A stretch of 24,719 nt of DNA from Longibacter sp051155795 (GTDB taxonomy: Bacteria > Bacteroidota > Rhodothermia > Rhodothermales > Salinibacteraceae), in the NCBI RefSeq assembly GCF_051155795.1, contig NZ_DAXETW010000053.1, forward strand, positions 1 to 24,719, written 5' to 3'. Shown here one piece after another: positions 7,756 to 18,829 of the stretch. The notes below the pieces were generated by a model that was not told the origin of the DNA, did not search any database, and saw only the letters and a list, made by a program, of their open reading frames with translations. Within the stretch, counting starts at the first letter, position 1; each line of letters starts with the position of its first letter. The translations under genes and the position numbers were made by a program.

Positions 7756-10341
7756 ATGGAAGGAAACTTCTCAAACCGTGTTCGAGAAGTCATCTCGTAT
7801 AGCCGCGAGGAGGCGATCCGGCTCGGTCACGACTACATCGGAACAGAGCACCTCTTGCTCGGCATCATCCGGGAAGGTGAGGGAATTGCAGTCAAGATTC
7901 TCCGAAACCTCGGATGTGATCTGCTCAAGCTGAAGAAGGCCGTGGAGGATACGGTCCGCAGCACGGGTAATGCCCTTTCAGTGGGGAACATCCCGCTGAC
8001 GAAGCAGGCCGAGAAAGTGCTCAAAATCACTTACCTGGAGGCCAAGCTCTACAAGAGCGACGTCATCGGCACCGAACATCTGCTGCTGAGTTTACTGCGC
8101 GACAATGAAAATATCGCCGCTCAGATTTTACAACAGGGGTTTTCGGTTACCTACGACGCCGTTCGGAATGAGCTCGACTCGATCATCAGCGGAAAGGCGT
8201 CGTCCAGCACCAGCGGTGGCTCCGGCGGGCGCCTGTCATCGGGATACGGAAAAGAAAGCAGTGGCATGGCAGAGAAGAGCAAGACTCCTGTACTCGACAA
8301 CTTCGGTCGAGACCTTACGGAACTCGCCGAGGAAGGCGAACTCGACCCCATCATCGGTCGCGAGAAGGAAATCGAACGCGTGGCTCAGGTTCTGAGCCGT
8401 CGCAAAAAGAATAATCCGGTCCTCATTGGAGAGCCCGGCGTTGGTAAGACCGCCATCGCTGAGGGCCTCGCAATGCGCATCGTGGAGCGCAAAGTCAGTC
8501 GCGTTCTCTACGACAAGCGTATTGTGACGCTTGACCTTGCGTCCCTTGTTGCCGGCACGAAGTACCGTGGGCAGTTCGAGGAGCGGATGAAGGCCGTTAT
8601 GAAGGAGCTCGAGAAGAGCCCTGAGGTCGTCCTCTTCATCGACGAGATTCACACAATCGTGGGCGCAGGCGGCGCCTCGGGCAGCCTTGACGCGTCCAAC
8701 ATGTTCAAGCCGGCCCTCGCTCGCGGGGACCTGCAGTGCATCGGTGCGACGACGCTCGATGAGTACCGGCAGAACATCGAGAAGGACGGGGCGCTCGACC
8801 GCCGCTTCCAGAAGATCATCGTCGACCCCTCCACCCCGGAGGAGACGATCAATATTCTGGAGAATATCAAGAAGCACTATGAGGCGCACCACAACGTCCA
8901 GTATTCCACCGAGGCCATCGAACTGGCGGTGCAGCTGTCCGATCGGTACATCACCGATCGCTTCCTGCCCGATAAGGCCATCGACGTGATGGATGAGGCC
9001 GGGGCGCGCGTGCACCTGTCGAACATTAAGGTGCCTCAGGAAATCCTGGACCTCGAGGAGAAGATCGAGGACGTCAAGAAGGAGAAGAACCAGGTTGTCA
9101 AGAGCCAGAAGTTCGAAGAAGCCGCTCGTCTCCGCGACAAAGAGAAGACGCTCCAAGAAGAACTCGAGGACGCGAAGACCGAGTGGGAAGAGAAAGCCGA
9201 CACCGAGATCCACGACGTCACCACGCAGAACATCGCGGAGGTCGTGGCGATGATGACCGGGATTCCGGTCGATAAAATCTCCGAGCCGGAGAAGAAGAAG
9301 CTTCTCCAGATGGAGGAAACGCTCAAGGAGCGCGTCGTCGGTCAGGACGAAGCGATTCAGAAGCTGTCCAAGGCGATCCGGCGCACCCGTGCCGGGCTGA
9401 AGGATCCGGAGAAGCCCATCGGTTCGTTCATCTTCCTCGGCCCCACGGGCGTCGGTAAGACGGAGCTTGCCAAAGTGCTGACGGAGTACCTCTTCGACTC
9501 GCAGGACTCGCTCATCCGCATCGACATGAGCGAGTACATGGAGAAGTTCAGCGTCAGCCGTCTGGTTGGTGCGCCTCCCGGGTATGTCGGGTACGAAGAA
9601 GGTGGACAGCTGACGGAAAAGGTCCGCCGCAAGCCGTATTCGGTCATCCTGCTTGATGAGATCGAGAAGGCGCACCCGGATGTGTTCAACATCCTGCTTC
9701 AGGTACTCGACGACGGCGTCCTCACGGACGGCCTCGGCCGCCGGGTCGACTTCCGGAATACGATTATCATCATGACGTCCAATATCGGGACGCAGGACAT
9801 CAAGTCCCTCGGTAAGGGCATCGGTTTCTCTCAGAAGGAAACCGAGGACATGGACTACAACACGATGAAGTCCACCGTCCAGGACGCGCTCAAGAACGTC
9901 TTCAACCCGGAGTTCCTGAACCGGATCGACGACGTTATCGTCTTCCACCCGCTCAACAAGGAGAACATCTTCGAGATCATCGACATCATGTCGGAGGATC
10001 TCTTCGACCGGGCTGAAGAGCTCGGCCTCAACGTCGAGTTCGACAAGTCGGCGAAGGAGTTTCTCACAGACAAGGGCTTCGACCCGAAGTACGGCGCACG
10101 GCCGCTCCGGCGGGCCCTGCAGAAGTACGTCGAGGACCCGCTTGCTGAGGCGCTCCTAAACAAGAATCTGGGCGAAGGCGACACTGTCGTCCTCACCCAC
10201 GAGGACGAGGAGGAAGAACTCGCCTTCGACATCGAGCACGGGGAAGCACCCTCTGAGGATGGTGCGGCTGCAGAAGCCGAAGACACTGCCGACGATTCCG
10301 AGGAGAAGTCCCCGGAAGCACCGGCCGCGGAAGAAGAGTAA
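7756..10341 (+). CDS. clpC: ATP-dependent Clp protease ATPase subunit ClpC
   Basis: This AAA+ unfoldase feeds proteins into ClpP for degradation and acts in protein quality control and stress response. The start at 7756 gives 861 residues. In order: a double Clp-N repeat (about 3-150, with two GTEHLLL motifs), a Ser/Gly-rich linker, AAA-1 with Walker A GEPGVGKT (225-232) and Walker B VVLFIDEIHT, a middle region with a UVR-type motif (SQKFEEAARLRDKEK, about 450-465) that marks ClpC rather than ClpA/ClpB, then AAA-2 with Walker A GPTGVGKT (562-569) and VILLDEIEKAH. The ClpP-docking tripeptide IGF is at 689-691. It ends in a very acidic tail of about 30 residues, which makes it slightly longer than most ClpC. 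An in-frame ATG at 7711 would add 15 residues ahead of the conserved MEGNFS start and is not favoured. clpP is not in the window. Confidence 0.97.
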   Translation: MEGNFSNRVREVISYSREEAIRLGHDYIGTEHLLLGIIREGEGIAVKILRNLGCDLLKLKKAVEDTVRSTGNALSVGNIPLTKQAEKVLKITYLEAKLYKSDVIGTEHLLLSLLRDNENIAAQILQQGFSVTYDAVRNELDSIISGKASSSTSGGSGGRLSSGYGKESSGMAEKSKTPVLDNFGRDLTELAEEGELDPIIGREKEIERVAQVLSRRKKNNPVLIGEPGVGKTAIAEGLAMRIVERKVSRVLYDKRIVTLDLASLVAGTKYRGQFEERMKAVMKELEKSPEVVLFIDEIHTIVGAGGASGSLDASNMFKPALARGDLQCIGATTLDEYRQNIEKDGALDRRFQKIIVDPSTPEETINILENIKKHYEAHHNVQYSTEAIELAVQLSDRYITDRFLPDKAIDVMDEAGARVHLSNIKVPQEILDLEEKIEDVKKEKNQVVKSQKFEEAARLRDKEKTLQEELEDAKTEWEEKADTEIHDVTTQNIAEVVAMMTGIPVDKISEPEKKKLLQMEETLKERVVGQDEAIQKLSKAIRRTRAGLKDPEKPIGSFIFLGPTGVGKTELAKVLTEYLFDSQDSLIRIDMSEYMEKFSVSRLVGAPPGYVGYEEGGQLTEKVRRKPYSVILLDEIEKAHPDVFNILLQVLDDGVLTDGLGRRVDFRNTIIIMTSNIGTQDIKSLGKGIGFSQKETEDMDYNTMKSTVQDALKNVFNPEFLNRIDDVIVFHPLNKENIFEIIDIMSEDLFDRAEELGLNVEFDKSAKEFLTDKGFDPKYGARPLRRALQKYVEDPLAEALLNKNLGEGDTVVLTHEDEEEELAFDIEHGEAPSEDGAAAEAEDTADDSEEKSPEAPAAEEE

Positions 10342-10375
10342 CTTCGCTCTTCCCCACCCTTAATACCCGCACATG

Positions 10376-10409
10376 AAACGCCCTCTCGTCTCGCGACGGG
10401 AGGGCGTTT
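10376..10409. terminator. Bidirectional terminator between clpC and the Dph6-like gene
   Basis: A 15-base arm (10376-10390, starting AAACGCCCTC) and its complement (10395-10409, ending GGGCGTTT) flank the loop TCGC, with a single mismatch. A-rich and T-rich ends on either side allow termination in both directions. It sits between two converging genes, 34 bp after clpC and 45 bp from the other stop codon. Confidence 0.9.
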
Positions 10410-10454
10410 GTTATCTCCGGCCCAATCTCTACGTGCGTGCAGCGTTGTCCGTCC

Positions 10455-11156
10455 CTATGCTGTGGCTACCCCCTCCTCCGTCCGGTTGATTTCCTCCAGG
10501 CGCGCATACCGCATCCGCCCCGTTCCATGAATGTCCGCCACCCGCACTGCAATGGGTGAGCCGAACGACGAGGTGTAGGACACGAAGGTATGAAACTCCC
10601 CATTCTCCCCGCAGGCATCAATTGCGTCGGGAAGATCGTCGAGAAACGCCTGATCATAGCGTCGACCTGCGTAACAACCGTCTAACTGCGAGGTGTCCAC
10701 GCTCACGACGATCGCCTGCGTTCCATTTTGCAATAGATGTCGCGCGACCTCATCCGGGTCCGTTCCCCAGATCGGGAAGCGGACGGACATATTGAGTCGG
10801 CGGAAGAGGTTTTCCCGATACGATCGAATTTCTTCCAGGTGAAGATCGCCGGCGGCGACGGTGGTGATCCCCCGGCTCCGGACCGGGGCAAGCGACCGTT
10901 CCAGCGCCGCCTCATAGGTTTCGTTCGACGGCTCTGGCGGCACCCGCATGACATGCAGCGGCAGATCAAGCCGGTCGGCCTGGCGCCGAATCAAGTCCAG
11001 AGGGGTTCCATGGGTCGTGACCGCATCGGTCCCTTCCACGACCGTCGTCAAAAGGGCCGACACGGAGACGCTCGCGTCGTCGTACATCGTTTCGAGCATC
11101 CACATTGCGTCTTTGCCACCGCTCCATAGAGCAACGACGGGCTCAGAATCCGGCAT
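10455..11156 (-). CDS. Dph6-like (diphthine-ammonia ligase family) ATP pyrophosphatase
   Basis: This 233-residue protein belongs to the PP-loop, adenine nucleotide alpha-hydrolase-like superfamily (PF01902/COG2102). The PP-loop is seen as WSGGKDAMWML (11-21). Conserved family stretches follow: THGTPLDLIRRQADRLDLPL, the GDLHLEEIRSYRE segment, FPIWG, and near the end CGENGEFHTFVS, a hallmark of Dph6. In archaea and eukaryotes the enzyme amidates diphthine on elongation factor 2. Bacteria lack diphthamide, so the bacterial substrate is unknown, and links with cobamide salvage have been proposed for some homologues. The start at 11156 places the PP-loop at the usual N-terminal place. The frame is open much further upstream (to 11735), but that part overlaps the rhomboid gene and is noise. 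It may be co-transcribed with the rhomboid gene 122 bp upstream. Confidence 0.85.
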   Translation of the reverse strand: MPDSEPVVALWSGGKDAMWMLETMYDDASVSVSALLTTVVEGTDAVTTHGTPLDLIRRQADRLDLPLHVMRVPPEPSNETYEAALERSLAPVRSRGITTVAAGDLHLEEIRSYRENLFRRLNMSVRFPIWGTDPDEVARHLLQNGTQAIVVSVDTSQLDGCYAGRRYDQAFLDDLPDAIDACGENGEFHTFVSYTSSFGSPIAVRVADIHGTGRMRYARLEEINRTEEGVATA

Positions 11157-11278
11157 AAATGGGCGATCTGCTTCAGAAAATGATGCGGAAAGGTTTCTCA
11201 GCGTTCCCGACGCGGTGCTGACACGGAATTGATGCCTGGACGCCGCAAGGGCGACGGGGTCCATCCACGGAAGAGACG

Positions 11279-12055
11279 CTACGTGCGAAACGCGTCCCCA
11301 TGGTGTTCTTTTCCCTGCGGGTGGACAGGGGGGCGACGATCCACCGGTCGTGCAAGTCGAATCACGCCTGCAAGCACTGCCCCCGTCACGAAACCGCCGA
11401 TGTGTGCCCCGTAGGCGACACCGGCGAACTGCTGCGTTTCCATCAGGGCACCGTAGCCGTTGAAAAACTGAAAGGCGATCCACAGTCCGATCGCGATGAT
11501 GGACGGCACCGAGATGATCACATAGACGAACAGAGCGTGGACCCGGTTTTTCGGGTAGAAGACCATGTACGCGCCCAGCACCCCGGCAATAGCGCCCGAT
11601 GCACCCAGGTTTGGAATCACGCCATCGGGGATGATGGCGATCTGGATTAGTGTCGCGGCCACCCCGCAGAAGAGATAGAAACCCAGGAAGCGGAGTCCGC
11701 CGAGGCGGTGTTCGACGTTGTCCCCGAAGATCCAAAGATACAGCAGGTTACCAAACAGGTGCGCGTATCCCCCATGCATAAACATCGCCGTCAGGATGGT
11801 CAGATAGACGGGAGTCGGCCCGGGCGCCTGCGGAACTGGCACGCTTTGACCGTTTGTGTTGACATATTGCGTCTGGACGAGGTCGACGCCCTGCGTGATC
11901 TCCACCGGGATCACGCTCCAGCCGTACATTGCGACCTGGTTCGCTCCCGCACCTTGCCAGAGAAAAAACGCCAGCAGGTTTGCCATAACAAGCCCGACCG
12001 TCACAAACGCCGGTCCTGCCAGGCGACGGTCGTCGTCTCCGATCGGAATGAGCAT
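11279..12055 (-). CDS. Rhomboid family intramembrane serine protease
   Basis: This 258-residue multi-pass membrane protease cleaves transmembrane substrates within the bilayer. About six hydrophobic helices are seen. The catalytic dyad is Ser153 in GASGAIAG (151-158) and His218 in YGAHIGGFVTG. The oxyanion/L1 region reads HGGYAHLFGNLLYLWIFGDNVE, with the conserved His-Asn (94-103). An insert of about 35 residues between helix 1 and this motif (EITQGVDLVQTQYVNTNGQ and following) contains periplasmic-looking polar sequence. The C-terminus is a basic/proline tail. Start MLIPIGDDDR at 12055 lacks a Shine-Dalgarno but fits the family. It lies 127 bp from the divergent tyrA, so the two promoters should share that gap. 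No substrate can be named. Confidence 0.92.
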   Translation of the reverse strand: MLIPIGDDDRRLAGPAFVTVGLVMANLLAFFLWQGAGANQVAMYGWSVIPVEITQGVDLVQTQYVNTNGQSVPVPQAPGPTPVYLTILTAMFMHGGYAHLFGNLLYLWIFGDNVEHRLGGLRFLGFYLFCGVAATLIQIAIIPDGVIPNLGASGAIAGVLGAYMVFYPKNRVHALFVYVIISVPSIIAIGLWIAFQFFNGYGALMETQQFAGVAYGAHIGGFVTGAVLAGVIRLARPVDRRPPVHPQGKEHHGDAFRT

Positions 12056-12182
12056 GAAGAACGGATGCGTTGGATACGGGGGAGCAGTCTGGCACGACCG
12101 AACCGACTAGTGGGCGGCACGATCCGACCGGTAGGATGTACCACGCGAGTGCATCGCAGTTCTATCATTCCAACAGACTCGT

Positions 12183-13295
12183 ATGACAGACTCATCACCA
12201 CGCATCGCCATCCTCGGGACGGGACTCATCGGCGGCTCGCTGGGCCTTGTGTGGACGCAGCGTCGGCCGGATGCCACCATCATCGGCCATGACCGTCCGG
12301 ACGTGCTGGACCGGGCCTACGAGCGTGGTGCAATTCATGAGCGCGCCGCCGATCCCATCACCGCCGTCGAATCCGCCGATGTCGTGGTGTTCGCCACCCC
12401 GCTCGGAACCACGATCCGACTCATGGAAGACATAGGCGGCGACCTGACCGAAGGCACCGTGGTGACAGACGTGGCTTCGGTCAAAACACCGGTCATGGAG
12501 CAGGCGAAGGACGCGTTTCCGGACACCGTCCACTTCATCGGGGGTCACCCGATGGCGGGATCGGCGTCTTCAGGCATCGACGCAGCGGATGATCTGCTGT
12601 TTGAAAACGCAGCCTACGTCGTCTGCCTTCCCGACGGGGTCGACGAGTCGGAGCTTTCCGGGAGCCTCTCCCCCGCCATCGACCTGATCGAGGCAACAGG
12701 TGCCCATCCCCTCGTTCTCCGCGCCTCCCGGCACGACCGGATCGCCGCCTGGGTCAGCCATCTACCCCAGCTCCTCGCCGTGGCGCTGATGAACGTGGTT
12801 GATGACCTGGACGACGACATGGCGCGGCAACTCGCCGCCGGTGGGTTTCGGGACATGACGCGAATTGCCAGTTCGCCGTTTTCGATGTGGCGGGACGTGA
12901 TCGTCGGCAATCAGGGCCAAATTCTGGACGCGCTCGGCGGCTTCGCCCGCTCCATTCAGAGCCTTCGAAATCGACTGATCGAGGACGACGTGGACGCTCT
13001 GAACGACGCGTTCGAGCAGTCCAGCAAAGCACGGTCTTCGATTCCTCGTGATCGAAAAGGCTTTCTGCAGCCGCTCTACGACATCCTCGTCCGTGCACCC
13101 GATCGGCCCGGTGAACTGCATGCCGTGACCGGCGTCCTCGCAGAGGAAAGCCTGAACGTGAAGGACGTCGAACTCCTGAAATTTCGGGAGGGTACTGGCG
13201 GCACATTCCGCCTCGGCTTCGACGACGCGGAGACAGCAGACGCGGCCGTTGACGCGTTGAACGCGTCGGACTATAAGGCGCGCCGGCTCGACTGA
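12183..13295 (+). CDS. tyrA: Prephenate dehydrogenase with C-terminal ACT domain
   Basis: The enzyme makes 4-hydroxyphenylpyruvate from prephenate with NAD(P)+, the committed step to tyrosine. At 370 residues it has an N-terminal Rossmann fold with ILGTGLIGGSLG (10-21), then TDVASVK and GGHPMAGS (120-127), which carries a family-conserved His at 122. The helical dimerisation domain follows and holds the WVSHLPQLLAVAL stretch typical of TyrA. From about 298 an ACT domain begins (YDILVRAPDRPGELHAVTGVL), indicating feedback control by an amino acid, most likely tyrosine. No chorismate mutase domain is fused. No other aromatic pathway genes are adjacent, so it is not in an aro operon here. A TATCAT at 12163 is a possible -10, but I find no -35 for it. 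Confidence 0.93.
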   Translation: MTDSSPRIAILGTGLIGGSLGLVWTQRRPDATIIGHDRPDVLDRAYERGAIHERAADPITAVESADVVVFATPLGTTIRLMEDIGGDLTEGTVVTDVASVKTPVMEQAKDAFPDTVHFIGGHPMAGSASSGIDAADDLLFENAAYVVCLPDGVDESELSGSLSPAIDLIEATGAHPLVLRASRHDRIAAWVSHLPQLLAVALMNVVDDLDDDMARQLAAGGFRDMTRIASSPFSMWRDVIVGNQGQILDALGGFARSIQSLRNRLIEDDVDALNDAFEQSSKARSSIPRDRKGFLQPLYDILVRAPDRPGELHAVTGVLAEESLNVKDVELLKFREGTGGTFRLGFDDAETADAAVDALNASDYKARRLD

Positions 13296-13392
13296 TCCAC
13301 TGCTGCACCCTGATCGCCTTTCCGCGTGAAATCGGTAGCGATCGCCGCCGATGGACCGGACGTCCCTGCAGGACAAAATCAAAGGGGATTCG

Positions 13393-13421
13393 TTGACTTG
13401 CGCGGAGCCGACACCTATCAT
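13393..13421 (+). promoter_or_regulatory. Sigma70-like promoter of gcvT
   Basis: TTGACT (13393-13398) and TATCAT (13416-13421) are separated by exactly 17 bp. Transcription would begin near 13428 and leave a leader of about 55 bases. This supports the gcvT start at 13483 and rules against the upstream in-frame ATG at 13351. No glycine-riboswitch fold can be fitted into so short a leader. Confidence 0.7.
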
Positions 13422-13482
13422 AAAAGTTGCCCGCGCTGGACCTGTACTGTCGCCTCGATTCTCACCGACTCACCCGTACCGT

Positions 13483-14601
13483 ATGGCCGAGCCCAACACG
13501 CTTGAATACACGCCTCTCCACGACGCTCACATTGAACTCGAAGCCCGAATGATGGGCTTCGGCGGCTTCGACATGCCGGTGCAGTATTCCTCCATCATCG
13601 AGGAGCATCGTGCGGTCCGTGAAGCGGCCGGGCTGTTTGACGTGAGCCATATGGGCGAGGTGGAAGTGAGTGGACCATCGGCTTTCGATTTCGTCCAGCA
13701 CCTCGTTACGAACGACGCCGGCAAACTCTACGACGGCCGGGCGATGTACACGGTCATGTGTCGTGAAGACGGCGGCATCGTTGACGACCTGCTCGTTTAC
13801 CGCCGCTCCGAGGAGTCGTACCTGCTCGTGATCAACGCGTCCAACATCCAGAAGGACATTTCGTGGATGCGGGCAAACAACCCGATGGAGGCGGATTTGA
13901 TCGACCTCAGTAACGACCTCGCGCTTCTCGCGCTGCAGGGACCGAAGGCGTTCGACATCGCTCAGCCTTTCGTGGACAAACCGCTTGACGACCTGAAGTT
14001 CTATCACTTTCTGGAGGCGCACGACGGTGCATTCATGGATCTGGATACCGCTATCGTTTCACGGACGGGATATACGGGAGAAAAAGGCCTCGAGCTCTAC
14101 GTCCCGGCCGACGATGCCCGGACCGTGTGGGATGCGTTGCTGGAAGCGGGCGACGCCCACGGTCTGAAGCCGGCCGGCCTCGGCGCACGGGACACGCTGC
14201 GATTGGAGGCGGGATACTGCCTGTACGGAAATGATATCACGGACGAAACGAACCCTTACGAGGCGGGTCTCGGATGGGTCGTCAAGTTGGACGCGGGCGA
14301 CTTCATCGGGCGGCATACGCTTCAGGCGATCCACACCGAGGGGCCGGCACGCAAGCTCATTGGCTTTGTCGCGACCGAACGCGGCATTCCTCGCCACGAT
14401 TACCCGATCGAGACGCCGGACGGCGAAGCGATCGGCGTGGTGACCAGCGGATCGCAGTCCCCCGTCCTGGAGACGGGTATCGGGCTCGGCTACGTGCCCA
14501 ACGACCCGCAGTACACCGAAGCGGGGACCGCACTACGAATTGGCGGGCGGCGTCCGTTTCGAATTGAGGTTCGAAAGCCCCCGCTTCATACATCGGAGTA
14601 A
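13483..14601 (+). CDS. gcvT: Aminomethyltransferase, glycine cleavage system T protein
   Basis: The T protein takes the methylamine group from lipoyl-H protein, releases ammonia and makes 5,10-methylene-tetrahydrofolate. The 372 residues match the usual length. Typical motifs in order are LHDAHIELEARMMGFGGFDMPVQY (beginning at about residue 11; shown here only to name the N-terminal GcvT block), FDVSHMGEVEVSG, FVQHLVTNDA, YTVMCREDGGIVDDLLVYR, SRTGYTGEKGLELYV and LGARDTLRLEAGYCLYGND, all of the folate-binding fold, with the C-terminal beta-barrel after about 285. The start at 13483 is set by the family start and the promoter just upstream. gcvH and gcvP are not in the window, so the system is split in this genome. 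Confidence 0.95.
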   Translation: MAEPNTLEYTPLHDAHIELEARMMGFGGFDMPVQYSSIIEEHRAVREAAGLFDVSHMGEVEVSGPSAFDFVQHLVTNDAGKLYDGRAMYTVMCREDGGIVDDLLVYRRSEESYLLVINASNIQKDISWMRANNPMEADLIDLSNDLALLALQGPKAFDIAQPFVDKPLDDLKFYHFLEAHDGAFMDLDTAIVSRTGYTGEKGLELYVPADDARTVWDALLEAGDAHGLKPAGLGARDTLRLEAGYCLYGNDITDETNPYEAGLGWVVKLDAGDFIGRHTLQAIHTEGPARKLIGFVATERGIPRHDYPIETPDGEAIGVVTSGSQSPVLETGIGLGYVPNDPQYTEAGTALRIGGRRPFRIEVRKPPLHTSE

Positions 14602-14644
14602 GATGCAGGCGAATCCGGAACCGATGGGAGAACTAACCTCCTGT

Positions 14645-14725
14645 TCATGGTCTGCGCGCGCCATGACCCGTACCCTGATAGTCTGATTTCGACGGCCGAT
14701 CGTCCAGCCGCGCTGGACATCCGGC
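14645..14725. repeat. Two hairpins between gcvT and comB
   Basis: TCATGG (14645-14650) pairs with CCATGA (14661-14666). Then GTCCAGC (14702-14708) pairs with GCTGGAC (14712-14718) around CGC, with an outer GCCG/CGGC (14695-14698 with 14722-14725). Neither has a T-tract. They may help end gcvT transcription or stabilise mRNA ends. No clear promoter for comB was found in this 155-bp gap. Confidence 0.4.
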
Positions 14726-14756
14726 TGACGCTTATTCAATTCCTCTCTCCATCCCG

Positions 14757-15533
14757 ATGGACGTAGAAGTTTTTCTGACGCATTCGAACGTCACTGAAGA
14801 CGACGTACGCGATCGCAGCGTCGTCGTCATCGACGTTCTCCGCGCATGCTCGACGATCGCCACTGCCCTGCAGAACGGCGCTCGGGCGGTCATGCCGGTT
14901 CCGGACATGGCGGAGGCCAGCAAGATTGCCGCGAACCTCGATCCGGACGTGTATCGGCTCGGTGGAGAACGCGACGCAGAGAAAATTGAAGGGTACCATC
15001 TCGGCAATTCGCCGCTCGAGTACTCCCGGGAGCAGGTTGAAGATCGGGACGTGATTCTCAACACCACCAACGGTACCAAAGCGCTGAGCCGGGCGCGGAC
15101 CGCCAGTCACCTCGTGGCGGGCTGCTTTCTGAATGCCGGGCGGGTCGTCGACTTTATCCGCGAGGCGGGACGCGACGTCGCCATCATTTGCGCGGGCCGC
15201 CAGAACCGCCTGTCGCTGGAGGATACCCTTTGCGCGGGGCTGATGCTGGAGCGGCTGTGGGACGGTGTTGAGCCGGACGCTGCAACCGATTCTGCACACA
15301 CGGCCTTTACCCTATTCCATACGGATCGAAACGACGTCGGGGCCGCGCTCCGCCGCGCGAATCACGCGCAGAACCTCGTGGATCGCGGGTACTCAGATGA
15401 CGTCGACTACTGCTTCCAGGTCGACGCTCTCCCGGTTCTTCCCTATTATACCGACAACCGCCTCGTCCTCTACGAAGACCTCGCGTCGGCCCCGTTGGCC
15501 GGGGACGGGGACGCAGCCCGCGGCACGGCATGA
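14757..15533 (+). CDS. comB: 2-phosphosulfolactate phosphatase family protein (ComB-like)
   Basis: ComB removes phosphate from (R)-2-phospho-3-sulfolactate to give sulfolactate, the second step of one coenzyme M route. The enzyme is Mg2+ dependent. Family signatures are clear: VVVIDVLRACSTIATAL (22-38), LGGERDAEKIEGYHLGNSPLEY (starting at about 68; contains the GERD and GNSP motifs), NTTNGTKAL (102-110) and CAGRQNRLSLEDTLCAG. The length of 258 fits the family (about 230-260). Coenzyme M is not expected in such a bacterium. Sulfolactate itself, or sulfonated lipids or osmolytes, is a possible end product, but that is inference, and comA/comC are not adjacent. The start at 14757 is the first ATG of the frame and fits the family. 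Confidence 0.87.
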   Translation: MDVEVFLTHSNVTEDDVRDRSVVVIDVLRACSTIATALQNGARAVMPVPDMAEASKIAANLDPDVYRLGGERDAEKIEGYHLGNSPLEYSREQVEDRDVILNTTNGTKALSRARTASHLVAGCFLNAGRVVDFIREAGRDVAIICAGRQNRLSLEDTLCAGLMLERLWDGVEPDAATDSAHTAFTLFHTDRNDVGAALRRANHAQNLVDRGYSDDVDYCFQVDALPVLPYYTDNRLVLYEDLASAPLAGDGDAARGTA

Positions 15534-15561
15534 CGCGATGAGCTTGTTCGGGCGGCTCTCT

Positions 15562-15588
15562 GTCGCGGTGGACGTGTGCCATCGCGAC
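15562..15588 (+). terminator. Hairpin after comB, possible terminator
   Basis: GTCGCGGTGG (15562-15571) pairs with CCATCGCGAC (15579-15588) through ten pairs including one G-U, around ACGTGTG. No T-tract follows. It lies 28 bp after the comB stop and 62 bp before the ftsK promoter, which suits a transcript boundary. Confidence 0.45.
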
Positions 15589-15649
15589 GCCCCAGATGAC
15601 GGGCGGGCCAGTGTCAAGATCGAGCGCTCAGCAGATGCAGCTTGTATCT

Positions 15650-15678
15650 TTGGCAGCGGCTCACGAGGTTAACATATA
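15650..15678 (+). promoter_or_regulatory. Probable promoter of ftsK (and purKE)
   Basis: TTGGCA (15650-15655), a 17-bp spacer and CATATA (15673-15678) resemble a sigma70 promoter and lie about 75 bp before the ftsK ATG. The -10 match is moderate. A start near 15685 would put the promoter after the comB hairpin. Confidence 0.5.
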
Positions 15679-15752
15679 GCGCACATGCCGGTGTCGCCGT
15701 GCCCTGTCCGGAGCGCGGCGTATCGGTCGAATGAATCGGTTCCCACTGCGGT

Positions 15753-18803
<3,051 letters not shown>

Positions 18804-18829
18804 CTCTCCCCCGCTAACCACCTTCTGAC

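Noticed and set aside
8236..9948. A 570-codon open frame on the minus strand inside clpC
   Set aside because: It is fully antisense to a textbook ClpC with intact motifs. Long antisense frames are common in GC-rich genes with strong third-position bias. Its translation is Leu/Asp/Val/Arg-rich with no domain.
11157..11735. N-terminal extension of the Dph6-like frame to 426 residues
   Set aside because: The extra 192 codons overlap the rhomboid gene in another frame and are Arg/Pro/Gly-rich. The PP-loop belongs within the first 20 residues, as it does with the start at 11156.
12056..12182. Promoter pair in the gap between rhomboid and tyrA genes
   Set aside because: Only a lone TATCAT at 12163 looks like a -10, with no -35 at proper distance, and nothing convincing was found for the minus strand.
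13296..13482. Possible glycine riboswitch before gcvT
   Set aside because: The promoter at 13393-13421 leaves only about 55 bases of leader, too short for a glycine aptamer, and no aptamer core was seen.
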